From contig CAWKBS010000011.1 in assembly GCA_963847985.1 (NCBI GenBank), positions 152,788 through 216,787 of the forward strand: a stretch of DNA of 64,000 bases, read 5' to 3'. Below are positions 15,526-24,194 of this stretch, piece by piece; positions within the stretch are counted from its first letter, which is position 1; each line of letters starts with the position of its first letter. The position numbers and the translations under genes are program-made. Source of the DNA: JAIBJN01 sp963847985. Lineage in GTDB: Bacteria; Actinomycetota; Thermoleophilia; Gaiellales; Gaiellaceae. The notes under the pieces are model-generated. The model made no database searches. It was not told the DNA's origin and saw only the letters and a program-made list of their open reading frames with translations.

Positions 15526-16524
15526 TCAGGGCGCGGCGGCTTCATGCTCCCGTGCCGCGAGTCGCTCCGCGAGCCGGTCGACGACGCCGCCGGCCACGCC
15601 GAGGGCCGCGTAGCGGATCGCGTTGGCGATCGCTGCGGCCGAGGAGTTGCCGTGCGCGATGACGACGAGCCCCCGCAGGCCAAGCAGGTAGGCGCCGCCG
15701 TAGGTGTCCGGGTCGAGGCGCGCGCGCAGCGCCCTCGCTGCCGGGCGGATGAGCAGTCCGCCGAGCTTCCCGCGGGCGGAGTCGGTGATCTCGTCGCGGA
15801 ACGCCTGCAGCGTCGTCTGGATCGTGCCCTCCAGGAGCTTCAGCGCCATGTTCCCCGTGAAGCCGTCGCAGACGACCACGTCTGCGGCCTTGCGGAGCAG
15901 GTCGCGCCCCTCGACGTTCCCGACGAAGCGCAGGCCCTCGGCGGCGACGAGCTCGTCGTGCGCCTCGCGGATCAGCTTGTTCCCCTTCTCCGGCTCCTCG
16001 CCGATGGAGAGGAGGGCCACGGTCGGCTCCGGCAGCCCGGCGATCTCCTCGGCGAAAACGCTGCCCATGTAGGCGAACTGGAGAAGGTGCTCCGGGCGCG
16101 CGTCGGCGTTCGCGCCCGCGTCGATCAGGATCGAGGGCCCGCCGAGCGCCGGGATGGGCACGGCGATCGCGGGTCGGTGGACGTCGGGGAGGCGCCGGAT
16201 CTCCAGGAGCCCGGCGGCCAGCATCGCGCCGGTGTTCCCCGCCCCGACGACCGCGTCGGCCGTGCCGTCGTGAACGGCCCTGCAGGCGAGGAAGAGCGAG
16301 CTCTCGCGCTTGTCGCGGGCAGCGTCCGACGGCTTCTCGTCCATGGCCACGACCTGGTCGGCGTGGACGATCTCGAGGCCGCCGGCGAGCGGCTCGAGCA
16401 CCCCGCGCGGGCCGAAGAGGACGGGAACGACGTCGTTCGAGGCGGCGGCGAGGGCGCCGGCGACGATCTGCTGCGGCGCCCGATCGCCGCCCATGGCGTC
16501 GACGGCGACGCGAACGGGGGGCAC
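15526..16524 (-). CDS. plsX: Phosphate acyltransferase PlsX
   Basis: PlsX makes acyl-phosphate from acyl-ACP for phospholipid synthesis. The 332-residue protein begins VRVAVDAMGGDRAPQQIV and has VVGAGNTGAMLAAGLL, GALGG-type IPALGGPSILIDAGAN, VVCDGFTGNMALKLLEG and the C-terminal AYLLGLRGLVVIAHGNSS. GTG start at 16524, directly after a CACTAG end of an intergenic element. The order rpmF-plsX-acpP-rnc is widespread. plsC, at 41.1 kb, is the acyltransferase of the same pathway. Confidence 0.96.
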   Translation of the reverse strand: MPPVRVAVDAMGGDRAPQQIVAGALAAASNDVVPVLFGPRGVLEPLAGGLEIVHADQVVAMDEKPSDAARDKRESSLFLACRAVHDGTADAVVGAGNTGAMLAAGLLEIRRLPDVHRPAIAVPIPALGGPSILIDAGANADARPEHLLQFAYMGSVFAEEIAGLPEPTVALLSIGEEPEKGNKLIREAHDELVAAEGLRFVGNVEGRDLLRKAADVVVCDGFTGNMALKLLEGTIQTTLQAFRDEITDSARGKLGGLLIRPAARALRARLDPDTYGGAYLLGLRGLVVIAHGNSSAAAIANAIRYAALGVAGGVVDRLAERLAAREHEAAAP

Positions 16525-16525
16525 C

Positions 16526-16695
16526 TAGTGCCTCTTCGGGTGATGCCGCTGCGCGTCTGCATCGCGAGCACCAAGCCAGAGTGCGCACTCGGCCGAAGCC
16601 AAGGCTGAGAAAGCCTTGGTGAGGTCGAGGGTGGGCTCTGGCGCCGCGTGATCGCGGGGCAGAGGTGTGGCTTGCATTGCCTGGAGAGGCACCTA
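16526..16695. repeat. Stem-bounded intergenic element A (rpmF-plsX gap)
   Basis: A 170-base element filling the gap exactly from the rpmF stop codon to the plsX start. Its ends are inverted: TAGTGCCTCT at 16526-16535 and AGAGGCACCTA at 16685-16695. The interior shares TCGCGAGCACCAAGC (16562-16576) and GGCGCCGCGTGATCGCG (16640-16656) with element B at 48560. It also holds the hairpin GCCAAGGCTGAGAAAGCCTTGG (arms near 16597 and 16612). It has no convincing coding frame. It could be a mobile MITE-like repeat or a structured RNA. Confidence 0.75.
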
Positions 16696-16881
16696 GGGCG
16701 CGGGGGCGCGGAGCGGCTCGACCTCGCGGCCCCGGTAGGTGCCGCAGGTCGGACAGACGTGGTGAGGCCGCTTCGGCTGGTGGCACTGCTGGCACTCGAC
16801 GAGCGCGGGAACGGACGCCTTGTGCGTCGCCCGCCGCTTGTCGCGGCGCGACTTGGAGGTCTTTCGCTTCGGAACGGCCAT
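16693..16881 (-). CDS. rpmF: 50S ribosomal protein L32
   Basis: A 62-residue L32 that starts MAVPKRKTSKSRRDKRRATH and carries a zinc ribbon, CQQCHQPKRPHHVCPTCG, of the C+ type with four cysteines. A four-cysteine L32 implies no zinc-free substitution in this copy. It sits between DUF177 and plsX in the usual order; its stop codon forms the end of element A. Confidence 0.96.
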   Translation of the reverse strand: MAVPKRKTSKSRRDKRRATHKASVPALVECQQCHQPKRPHHVCPTCGTYRGREVEPLRAPAP

Positions 16882-16935
16882 CGCGGCGGCTGAGTATAGC
16901 GGCTGCGCCCCGGCCCCCAGCGCGCCGACCGGGCG

Positions 16936-17445
16936 CTACAAGCGGTCGCGCAACTCGGCGAGCGCCGCCCAGCGGGGATCCGCTTCCTCGCCCTCGTGCT
17001 CGTGCGGCTCGCGGTTCAGGTCCTTTCCGCAGACCGGGCAGAGGCCCGCGCAGTCCTCGCGGCACAGGATCTTGTCCGGGAGCGCGAGCGCGACCGCGTC
17101 ATGTGCCCAGGCGGACAGGTCGAGGCGGGTGTCTTCGATGTAGGGCGTCGTCAGCTCGTCGGACTCGCCCGGGCTCGAGGCCTGGTACTCGCGGGCGGCG
17201 ACGCGCACGTCGAGGCCGGCGTCCGCCAAGCAGCGCACGCAGGGCCCGAGGACGCGGACGTCGAGCTCGAGCTCGAGCACGAGGCCGGAGCTCGTCTGGG
17301 TCAGCGCCAGCACGGCCTCGGGCCGCTCGGGCACGGGCACGTAGCGCTGCCCGCCCAGCTCGAGCGGCTCGAGCTCGACCTCGAGCACGTCCCGCGACTG
17401 CTCGCCGGGACGCAGCTTGGCGTTGCGGAGGTTGAAGGTGGTCAC
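16936..17445 (-). CDS. DUF177 / YceD family protein
   Basis: A 169-residue YceD-like protein with two cysteine pairs: GPCVRCL about residue 80, and CREDCAGLCPVCGKDLN near 130-145. Family members are encoded before rpmF and are required for 23S rRNA accumulation in some bacteria and plastids. GTG start at 17445 (TTFNLRNAKLRPG). The frame is open upstream, but that part covers element E and is not protein-like. Confidence 0.9.
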   Translation of the reverse strand: MTTFNLRNAKLRPGEQSRDVLEVELEPLELGGQRYVPVPERPEAVLALTQTSSGLVLELELDVRVLGPCVRCLADAGLDVRVAAREYQASSPGESDELTTPYIEDTRLDLSAWAHDAVALALPDKILCREDCAGLCPVCGKDLNREPHEHEGEEADPRWAALAELRDRL

Positions 17446-17479
17446 ACCCTCACCGTAGCGAAGGTGACTCGGGGTTCTC

Positions 17480-17640
17480 GAACCCCTCCGGAATGACGCC
17501 TCGTCACCGGGGTGCGCTGGACGAGTGCGAGACAAGGACGCAGGGCGCGTTCGTAGCCGGAGGCTACGGGCGCAACCGAGGACGCCGGATCGTGCCGGCC
17601 AGCGCGGCCCGGGGCACGGACTTCGTTTCGGAAGGGGTTC
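17480..17640. repeat. Stem-bounded intergenic element E (sepIVA-DUF177 gap)
   Basis: The ends GAACCCCTCCG (17480-17490) and CGGAAGGGGTTC (17629-17640) are inverted. The left arm can instead pair with GGGGTTC at 17471-17477, so two exclusive folds exist. A second hairpin, CGTAGCC-GGA-GGCTACG, lies inside (17551-17567). The end motif CCGGAATGACGCC resembles CGGGTGATGCC of element A. The interior is otherwise different, so family membership is tentative. No gene is seen in this gap of about 200 bases. Confidence 0.5.
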
Positions 17641-17644
17641 GGCT

Positions 17645-18136
17645 CTAGACGGCGGTTTGGTCGTCGGCCAGGTCGGCGACGACCGTCTCCTGGGAGCGCT
17701 CGTGGAGCCGCTCCCGGCCCCGGCGCACGGCACCCAGGAACTTGTCCAGGTTCACCTCGAGCGTGGACAGGATCGAGTCGGCCCAGTCCTCCATCTCGAG
17801 GCGCGTCTCGCGCGCCTGGCGGCGGGCCTCCTCGACGATCTCCTGCGCCTGGCGCTCGGCCAGCTTGACGATCTCGGTCTGCGACGCCTCGCGCACGGCC
17901 TGCTCGCGCGCCTCGCCCAGGATGCGGTCGGCCTCGCGTTTGGCCTCGGCCAGCATCTCCTGGCGCTCCTTGACGATCCAGCGCGCCTGCTTGATCTCCT
18001 CGGGGATCGTGGCCCGCATCTGGTCGAGGATGTCGTAGATCTCCTCGCGGTCGATCCGCACCTGATCCGTGAGTGGAACGGCCTTCGCGTTGTGCACGAG
18101 GTCGTCGAGCTTGTCGATGAGAACGAGAACGTCCAT
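17645..18136 (-). CDS. SepIVA-like DivIVA-related coiled-coil protein
   Basis: A 163-residue protein with an N-terminal MDVLVLIDKLDDLVHNAKAVPLTDQVRIDREEIYDILDQMR and then a long charged coiled coil (about 45-130), often annotated as ATP synthase B-like. Mycobacterial SepIVA has the same layout and neighbours (DUF177 and rnc), and it regulates septation and polar growth. The match in order and N-terminal motif supports that call. No membrane helix is seen. It is followed by element E. Confidence 0.8.
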   Translation of the reverse strand: MDVLVLIDKLDDLVHNAKAVPLTDQVRIDREEIYDILDQMRATIPEEIKQARWIVKERQEMLAEAKREADRILGEAREQAVREASQTEIVKLAERQAQEIVEEARRQARETRLEMEDWADSILSTLEVNLDKFLGAVRRGRERLHERSQETVVADLADDQTAV

Positions 18137-18146
18137 GCGGGCCAGT

Positions 18147-18673
<527 letters not shown>

Positions 18674-18677
<4 letters not shown>

Positions 18678-19213
18678 CGCGGCGCCTCGAAGACGGTCAC
18701 GCGCGCCGAGCCGTAGCGGCGGCTCGTGCGCTTCGGGAGCGGCAGGTCGGGCTCCTCGCGCGCGTCGGACTCGACCACGGCGACGCCGTTCTCCGCCAGG
18801 ACGGCGGGCAGGTGGGCGGCGAGGGTGGGCAGGGCGCGGGCGAGCATGGCGTACGGAGGGTCGACCAGCACGAGATCGTAACGCCTGCCCCCCGCCGCGT
18901 CCGCAGCCAGCTTGCGGCCGGCGTCCTCGCGGAGCACGACGGCGCCCTCGAGCCGGAGCTTGTCGAGGTTCCTGACGATCGTCTCGGCGGCCTCGCGGTC
19001 GGACTCCACGAAGGTCACCCGGCGCGCGCCGCGTGAGAGCGCCTCGAGCCCCATCGCGCCCGAGCCGGCGTAGAGGTCGAGCACCTCGGCGTCGTCCACC
19101 GGCCCGAGCAGGTTGAAGACGGCCTCGCGCACGCGGTCGGCCGTGGGGCGGGTGTCCGCCCCCTTCGGCGCGAAGATGCGGGCGCCCTTACGCGAACCCG
19201 CGACGATCCTCAT
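18674..19213 (-). CDS. rsmD: 16S rRNA (guanine966-N2)-methyltransferase
   Basis: RsmD methylates G966 of 16S rRNA. The 179-residue protein starts MRIVAGSRKGARIFAPKG and has RPTADRVREAVFNLL, the SAM site VLDLYAGSGAMGLEALSRGA and the catalytic LVLVDPPYA. The ATG at 19213 overlaps the recG 3' end by 26 bases; the frame is open further upstream but does not match. recG-rsmD-coaD is a common order in Gram-positive bacteria. Confidence 0.95.
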
Positions 19214-21297
19214 CGAGCCTCTCCGCCTCGCGCCGCAGCGGCTCGACGATCGAGCCCTCCGCGTCCACGAGCTTCTCCGACCAGGCACGGGCTTTGGTGA
19301 TCAGTCGCCGGTCGCGCGCGAGCCGGGCGAACTTGAGATCCGAGTACCCGGACTGGCGCACGCCGAGGAGCTGACCCTCGCCCCTGAGCTCCAGGTCCAC
19401 CTCGGCGAGGTCGAAGCCGTCCGAGGTCGCCACGAGCGCCTCCAGCCTGCGTGCGGCCTCCTCCGTCAGCTCCTCTTTCGGGCGGGAGACGAGCAGGCAG
19501 TAGGACTGCTCGCCGCCGCGGCCGACGCGCCCCCGCAACTGGTGGAGCTGGGCGAGCCCGAAGCGGTCGGCCTCCTGGACGATCATGATCGTCGCGTTGG
19601 GGACGTCGACGCCGACCTCGATCACGGTCGTGGCCACGAGGACGTCGACCTCCCGGCGCTTGAAGGCGTCCATGACCTCGCGGCGCGCGGCCGTCTTCAG
19701 CTTCCCGTGGAGGACGCCTACCCGCAGCCCGCGCAGCTCGTGCGTCCGCAGCCGCTCGGCCTCCTGCTCGGCCGCGCGCGCCTCGATCGTCTCCGACTCG
19801 GAGACGAGTGGGCAGACGACGTAGGCCTGGCGACCCTCCTCCAGGTGGCGACGCAGGCGCGTGTAGGCCTCGGCGCTGCGCTCGTGGCCGACCCAGCGCG
19901 TGATCACGGGCTTGCGGTTCGCGGGCGGCCTGGCGATCTCGGTGACGTCGAGGTCGCCGAAGACGGTCTGCGCCAGCGTGCGCGGGATCGGCGTCGCCGT
20001 CATGTGGAGGACGTGCGGCGTCGTCCGACCGAGCGCGCGCCGCTGCTCCACTCCGAAGCGGTGCTGCTCGTCGACGACGGCGACGGCGAGGGAGCGGAAC
20101 TCGACCTGCTCCTGGATGAGCGCATGCGTGCCGACGGCGAGGTCGGTCTCGCCGCTCGCCAGGCGGTCGCGCACATCCCGGCGCTGGGCGGCGGGGACGG
20201 AGCTCGTCGAGGAGCTCGCAGCGCACGCCGAGCTCGTTGCAGATTCCCTCCACGGTGAGAAAGTGCTGCTCGGCGAGCGTCTCCGTCGGCGCCATCAGGG
20301 CGCCCTGATGGCCGGCCTCGACCGCGCGCAGAAGCGCGTAGAGCGCCACGACGGTCTTCCCGGAGCCGACGTCGCCCTGCAGGAGCCTCTGCATGGGTCT
20401 GGTGTCACCGAGGTCGCCACGGATCTCGGCAATCGCGTGCTCTTGCTCCGGCGTCAGCGTGAACGGCAGCACGGCGCGGTAGCGGGCGATCAGCTCGCCC
20501 TCGCCCGGGAGCGCGGGTGCGCCGGCCTCCTCCTCCAGGGCCCGCCGGCGCTCCTGGAAGCCGAGCTGGAGCGCGAGCAGCTCCTCGAAGGCCAGGCGCT
20601 CGCGGGCGCCCTCGGCCTCGCCGCGGTCGCGCGGCCGGTGGACGGCGACGAGCGCGTCCGCCCGCAGCGGCAGGCCCTCCTCGTGGCGGACGCGGGCGGG
20701 GAGCGGGTCGGGGAAGAAGCGCACGCGGGGCAGCGCCGCCTCGACGAAGGCGCGGAGCCGGAAGCTGGGGACTTCCTCGCTGGCGCGGTACTCGGGCACG
20801 AGGCCGACCGTGTGCAGGCCGGTTCCGCGCACCTCGGTGCGGGCGACCTTGAAGCCGCCGCCGAGCTCGCGCGTCCCGTGCAGGAGCAGCTCGGTACCGG
20901 CGTCGAGCTTTGCCAGATAGGCCTGGTTGAACCAGATCGCCGTCTCCCGCACGCCGGCGGCGTCGACGACGACGCCCTCGACGATCTTGAGGTTGCGGCG
21001 TCTGGTCGGGCGCAGACGGACGCGCTCGAGCGTGCAACGAACGGTCGCCTCCTCGCCGGCCGACAGGTCGCCGAAGCTTCCCACCTGCTCCCAGTCGAGG
21101 TAGGCGCGCGGGACGTGCTCGGCCAGGTCGCGCACCGTGCGCAGGCCGAGCCCGCCGAGCCGGTCCGCGACCCTGGGGCCGACGCCGGCCAGCGTCGCGA
21201 CCGGCGCCTCCGGGTCGGTCCGGCGGCGTGCCCGGGGCGGGCCGGTCTCCTCGCCGGCGAACCCGGTCGCGGCGGCGGCTACGGCTCGCCGTCCCAG
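19188..21297 (-). pseudogene. recG: ATP-dependent DNA helicase RecG, frame broken
   Basis: RecG reverses stalled forks. The wedge domain (VATLAGVGPRVADRLGGLGL) is followed by helicase motif I GDVGSGKTVVALYALL and MAPTETLAEQHF. After CELL the frame is lost because of one extra base near 20208. It resumes as VRDRLASGETDLAVGTHALIQ, DEQHRFGVEQR, MTATPIPRTLA and QLRGRVGRG, ending at 19188. Removing that one base restores a full RecG. Upstream of the first GTG (21135) about 50 more RecG-like codons occur with no ATG, GTG or TTG; a CTG at 21297 is the only candidate start. Sequence error is the likely cause of the shift. Confidence 0.87.
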
Positions 21298-22211
21298 TAG
21301 CCCAGGGGCTCGATCCGCCCCATGACGCCGACGCCGCGCATGCTGACCTTGCCCGAGCGGGGGTAGTAGGCGATGTCGTTCGGCTCTCGCGTCCCGTAGG
21401 CGAGGTAGACGAGCTCGGTTTCGCCGGCGCGGAAGGAGTGCGCGACCCGGGTCCCCGGCGGTCGACCCACCACCGTGCCGGGACGAACGGCGAGCTCCTC
21501 GTCGCCGAGCATGACCGTGCCCCCTCCTTGGAGGACGACGAAGATCTCCTCCTCGGACGAGTGGCAGTGCGGCGGGTAGCCGAGGCGGCCCGCCGGAATG
21601 GTGACGTGGGAGATGCCTGTGTGGAGGGAGCCGGCCGCGGTGCCGAGGTCGCGGTCGTGGATGAGGGTGTCCGAGTGCTCTTTCACGTACGGCTCGACGT
21701 CCGCGGCGTTCACGATCGAGGTCGGGCGCTCTGCGGAATCGCCGACCTCGGGCTCGCCAGCCTCTGCCTCACGGTTGAACGGATGGCGCTGGCCGCCGAT
21801 CGTGGTCACGTCGACGTAGGCCGGGTACATCCAGGCCACGCCTGCGCGCGGGAGCACCGTATTCCCGTGGCGCACCCGGTGCCCGTACGCGAGGACGCTC
21901 AGCCCGTCAGGGCCGGCGCGCAGCGTGTGGGCCTCCTGATGCGGAAGGTGGACGAGGCAATCCCCCGGGCCGATCTCATAGACGGCGCCGTCCTGCCAGG
22001 AGAGCCCGGAGCCCTCGAGGACGTAGAAGATCTCCTCGGACGCGCCCTCGACGTGGGCCGGAGTCGACCAGCGGCCCGGGTCGACGTCGACGCGCTGGAC
22101 GCCAACACCCACCGTGCCCGCGGCGCGGCCAAGGTTGCGCCACGTGGCGACGAGGTGCCCGACGTCGCGGCGCAGGCCGCCGACCTCGTCCCAGTGGGTC
22201 ACGTGCGACAT
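21279..22211 (-). CDS. Double-cupin domain protein
   Basis: A 310-residue bicupin. The first barrel has EGASEEIFYVLEGSGL and GDCLVHLPHQEAHTL. The second has PPHCHSSEEEIFVVLQGGG and RPPGTRVAHSFRAG, with the H-x-H...E...H metal ligands clearest in the second (HCHSSEEE). Enzymes of this layout include dioxygenases and isomerases, but the substrate cannot be named. It diverges from the metallo-hydrolase across 21 bases. Confidence 0.75.
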   Translation of the reverse strand: MSHVTHWDEVGGLRRDVGHLVATWRNLGRAAGTVGVGVQRVDVDPGRWSTPAHVEGASEEIFYVLEGSGLSWQDGAVYEIGPGDCLVHLPHQEAHTLRAGPDGLSVLAYGHRVRHGNTVLPRAGVAWMYPAYVDVTTIGGQRHPFNREAEAGEPEVGDSAERPTSIVNAADVEPYVKEHSDTLIHDRDLGTAAGSLHTGISHVTIPAGRLGYPPHCHSSEEEIFVVLQGGGTVMLGDEELAVRPGTVVGRPPGTRVAHSFRAGETELVYLAYGTREPNDIAYYPRSGKVSMRGVGVMGRIEPLGYWDGEP

Positions 22212-22232
22212 GGTGGCCTACGATACCGCCGC
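22212..22232. promoter_or_regulatory. Symmetric bidirectional -10 box (cupin / metallo-hydrolase)
   Basis: The whole 21-base intergenic gap centres on TACGATA. Read to the right, TACGAT (22219-22224) is 8 bases before the ATG at 22233. Read to the left, TATCGT (22225-22220) is 8 bases before the ATG at 22211. One near-symmetric -10 can therefore serve two leaderless genes. Confidence 0.55.
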
Positions 22233-22863
22233 ATGGCCGAGCCGAACGCCGTCGCCGAAGTCGCCGAGGAGGTCGTGCCGGGCGTCTGGCGCTGGGGCGT
22301 CGCCAACGAGCGGATCGGCGGAGCGGAGAGCACCGGGCACGCGGTTGTGGACGGCGGCGGCGCCGTCCTCCTCGACCCGGTGCGTCTCGCGCCTGACGCG
22401 CTCGTGGCGCTAGGGCCGGTCTCCGCCATCCTCCTGACGGCGCAGTGCCACCAGCGCTCGTCGTGGCGCTACCGCCGCGAGCTGGGCGCGCCCGTCTGGG
22501 CGCCGGAGGGAACGCGGCCGATGGAGGAGGAGCCGGACGAGCGCTACCGGACGGGCGACCTCCTGCCCGGCGGCCTGCGCGCTCTCCACACCCCGGGGCC
22601 CGGAGGAGGTGCACTTCTCGTTCCTGCTGGACGGGCGCGCCGAGCGTCCTCTTCTGCTCCGACCTGCTCACGAACTACGGCGACCGCGGCCTCGACTTCG
22701 TCCCGCTGCAGTACCACGACGACCCGCCGCTGAACCCGGCGAACGGTCGAAGGGCCTCCTCGACCTCGACTTCGACGTCCTCTGCCTCGACCACGGCAGC
22801 GCGATCGCGTCGGACCCGAAGGCCGAGATCCGCGCCCTCCTGGCCCGAACCGCGTCCGCTTAG
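22233..22863 (+). pseudogene. MBL-fold hydrolase-like protein with three frame breaks
   Basis: From the ATG at 22233 the frame gives VPGVWRWGVANERIGG, LLDPVRLAPDAL and LLTAQCHQRSSWRYRRELGAPVW, like short metallo-beta-lactamase-fold proteins of actinobacteria. The frame changes near 22600 (to EEVHFSFLLDG), near 22640 (to SVLFCSDLLTNYGDRGLDFVP) and near 22750 (to KGLLDLDFDVLCLDHGSAI), ending at 22863. All pieces keep sense and GC-rich third bases. Either the gene is newly dead or, more likely, the read accuracy is poor here. The usual HxHxDH motif is replaced by TAQCHQRS, so catalysis is doubtful even if intact. Confidence 0.65.
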
Positions 22864-22935
22864 GCCAGGACCCGGTGCCAGGCACTTGGCCGTGGCCGGC
22901 GGGGACGCGTCCGTGGGGAGTCGCGACGCCTTCCG

Positions 22936-23799
22936 TCAGACGGGCTCGTCCTGGAACCAGAAGAGGCCGAGCGTGCCCGGGCCGCCGTGGGTGCCGATGA
23001 CCGGGCCGAGGGTGGTGACGACGTCCAGCGACGCCGCCGGGCGGGCGGCGCGCAGCCGCTCCACGAGCTTCGCCGCGTCGTCGGGCGCGTCCGCGTGGCC
23101 GACGCCGACGTGGAGGTCCGGGGAGTCCTCCGTGTCCGCCAGGAACATGGCCTCGAACTCGGCGAGCGCCTTCGCGCGCCCGCGCACGCGCTTGAGCGGC
23201 GCCACCTCGCCGTCGTCGAAGTGGAGGATCGGCTTCACGTTGAGGAGCTGCCCGGCGAGCCCCGACGCCTTGCCGACACGGCCGCCACGGACCAGGTACT
23301 CGAGCGTCTCGACCGTGAAGAGGAGCCCGCGGGTCTGCCTGAAGCGCTCGACGACCGCAAGCAGCTCCTCCTCGGTCGTCCCCCGCTCCAGTCGCCGCTG
23401 GAGCGCGTCGGCGAGGATGACCGCGCCGCCGCAGATGACGCCGGAGTCGACGAGCGTGACCGGCCTCCCCGACTGCTCGGACGCGAGCCTCGCGCTCTCG
23501 AGCGTCCCCGAGAGCTTCGCGGAGAGGAGGACGGCGAGGATGCGCTCGTAGCCCGCCAGCTCCTCGTAGACGGCGGCGAAGTCGGCAGGGGTCGGCTGCG
23601 AGCTCTTCGGCGGCTCGGGCGACTCGCGGAGGCGGCGGTAGAACTCCTCAGGCCTGATGTCGACGTACTCCCGGAGCGTCTCGTCCCCGAAGCGCACGTA
23701 GAGCGGAACCATCCGCCAGTTGCGATGGCGCGCCTGCGCGTCCGGACAGTCGGCCGTCGAGTCGAGGACGATCGCGGTGTTCTCAGCGGAGAGCTGCAC
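22936..23799 (-). CDS. DegV family fatty-acid-binding protein (FakB-like)
   Basis: A 287-residue DegV protein. IVLDSTADCP opens the first domain, PPKSSQPTPADF carries the conserved SxPT ligand residues and VVLLSAKLSGTLESA (here AVLLSAKLSG) follows, then LEYLVRGGRVGK and the C-terminal THGGPGTLG. FakB proteins present fatty acids to the kinase FakA. fakA lies just upstream at 24195, with a receiver-domain gene between, so the three are likely one operon. Start overlaps the receiver gene stop by 17 bases. Confidence 0.9.
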   Translation of the reverse strand: MQLSAENTAIVLDSTADCPDAQARHRNWRMVPLYVRFGDETLREYVDIRPEEFYRRLRESPEPPKSSQPTPADFAAVYEELAGYERILAVLLSAKLSGTLESARLASEQSGRPVTLVDSGVICGGAVILADALQRRLERGTTEEELLAVVERFRQTRGLLFTVETLEYLVRGGRVGKASGLAGQLLNVKPILHFDDGEVAPLKRVRGRAKALAEFEAMFLADTEDSPDLHVGVGHADAPDDAAKLVERLRAARPAASLDVVTTLGPVIGTHGGPGTLGLFWFQDEPV

Positions 23800-24175
23800 C
23801 GCGCCCCGCGGCGTCTCTCACGGCGCCGACGATCTCGTCCAGCTCCCGGTCCTTCGTCAGGCAGGCCACGGCGCCCGCCTCGTAGAGCGCCTCGATCTCC
23901 TCGGTCTCGGCCGTGGCGGTGAGGATGACGACCGCGGTGGCGGGGCAGGCCGCGCCGATCCCCACGGCCGTCTCCACCCCGTCGAGCTCGGGCAGGCGGT
24001 AGTCGAGCAGGACGACGTCGGGCAGCAGGCGCGTGCAGACCTCGAGCGCGCTGCGCCCGTCGGGCACGGCGGCGACCACGCGCAGGTCCGGCACGGTGCC
24101 GAGCAGAAGCTCGAGCGACTCGCGGAAAACGTCGTTGTCCTCGACGAGGACGACGGTGATCGGATCGCCTGCCAC
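23783..24175 (-). CDS. Stand-alone response-regulator receiver domain protein
   Basis: A 130-residue CheY-like receiver with no output domain. The acidic pair is in VVLVEDNDVF, the phosphoacceptor Asp in DVVLLDYRLPELDG, the conserved Thr in VILTATAE and the Lys in ACLTKDREL. All key residues are present, so it should be phosphorylatable. No kinase is nearby. It is sandwiched between fakA (19-base gap) and degV (17-base overlap), which suggests a regulatory link to fatty acid kinase. GTG start at 24175. Confidence 0.85.
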   Translation of the reverse strand: MAGDPITVVLVEDNDVFRESLELLLGTVPDLRVVAAVPDGRSALEVCTRLLPDVVLLDYRLPELDGVETAVGIGAACPATAVVILTATAETEEIEALYEAGAVACLTKDRELDEIVGAVRDAAGRGAALR

Positions 24176-24194
24176 GTCAGCCCAGGATATCGGC

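Noticed and set aside
22864..22935. Possible tRNA in the gap after the metallo-hydrolase
   Set aside because: No cloverleaf, no T-loop GGTTCGANNC and no acceptor stem; only a short GGTGCC/GGCAC inverted piece.
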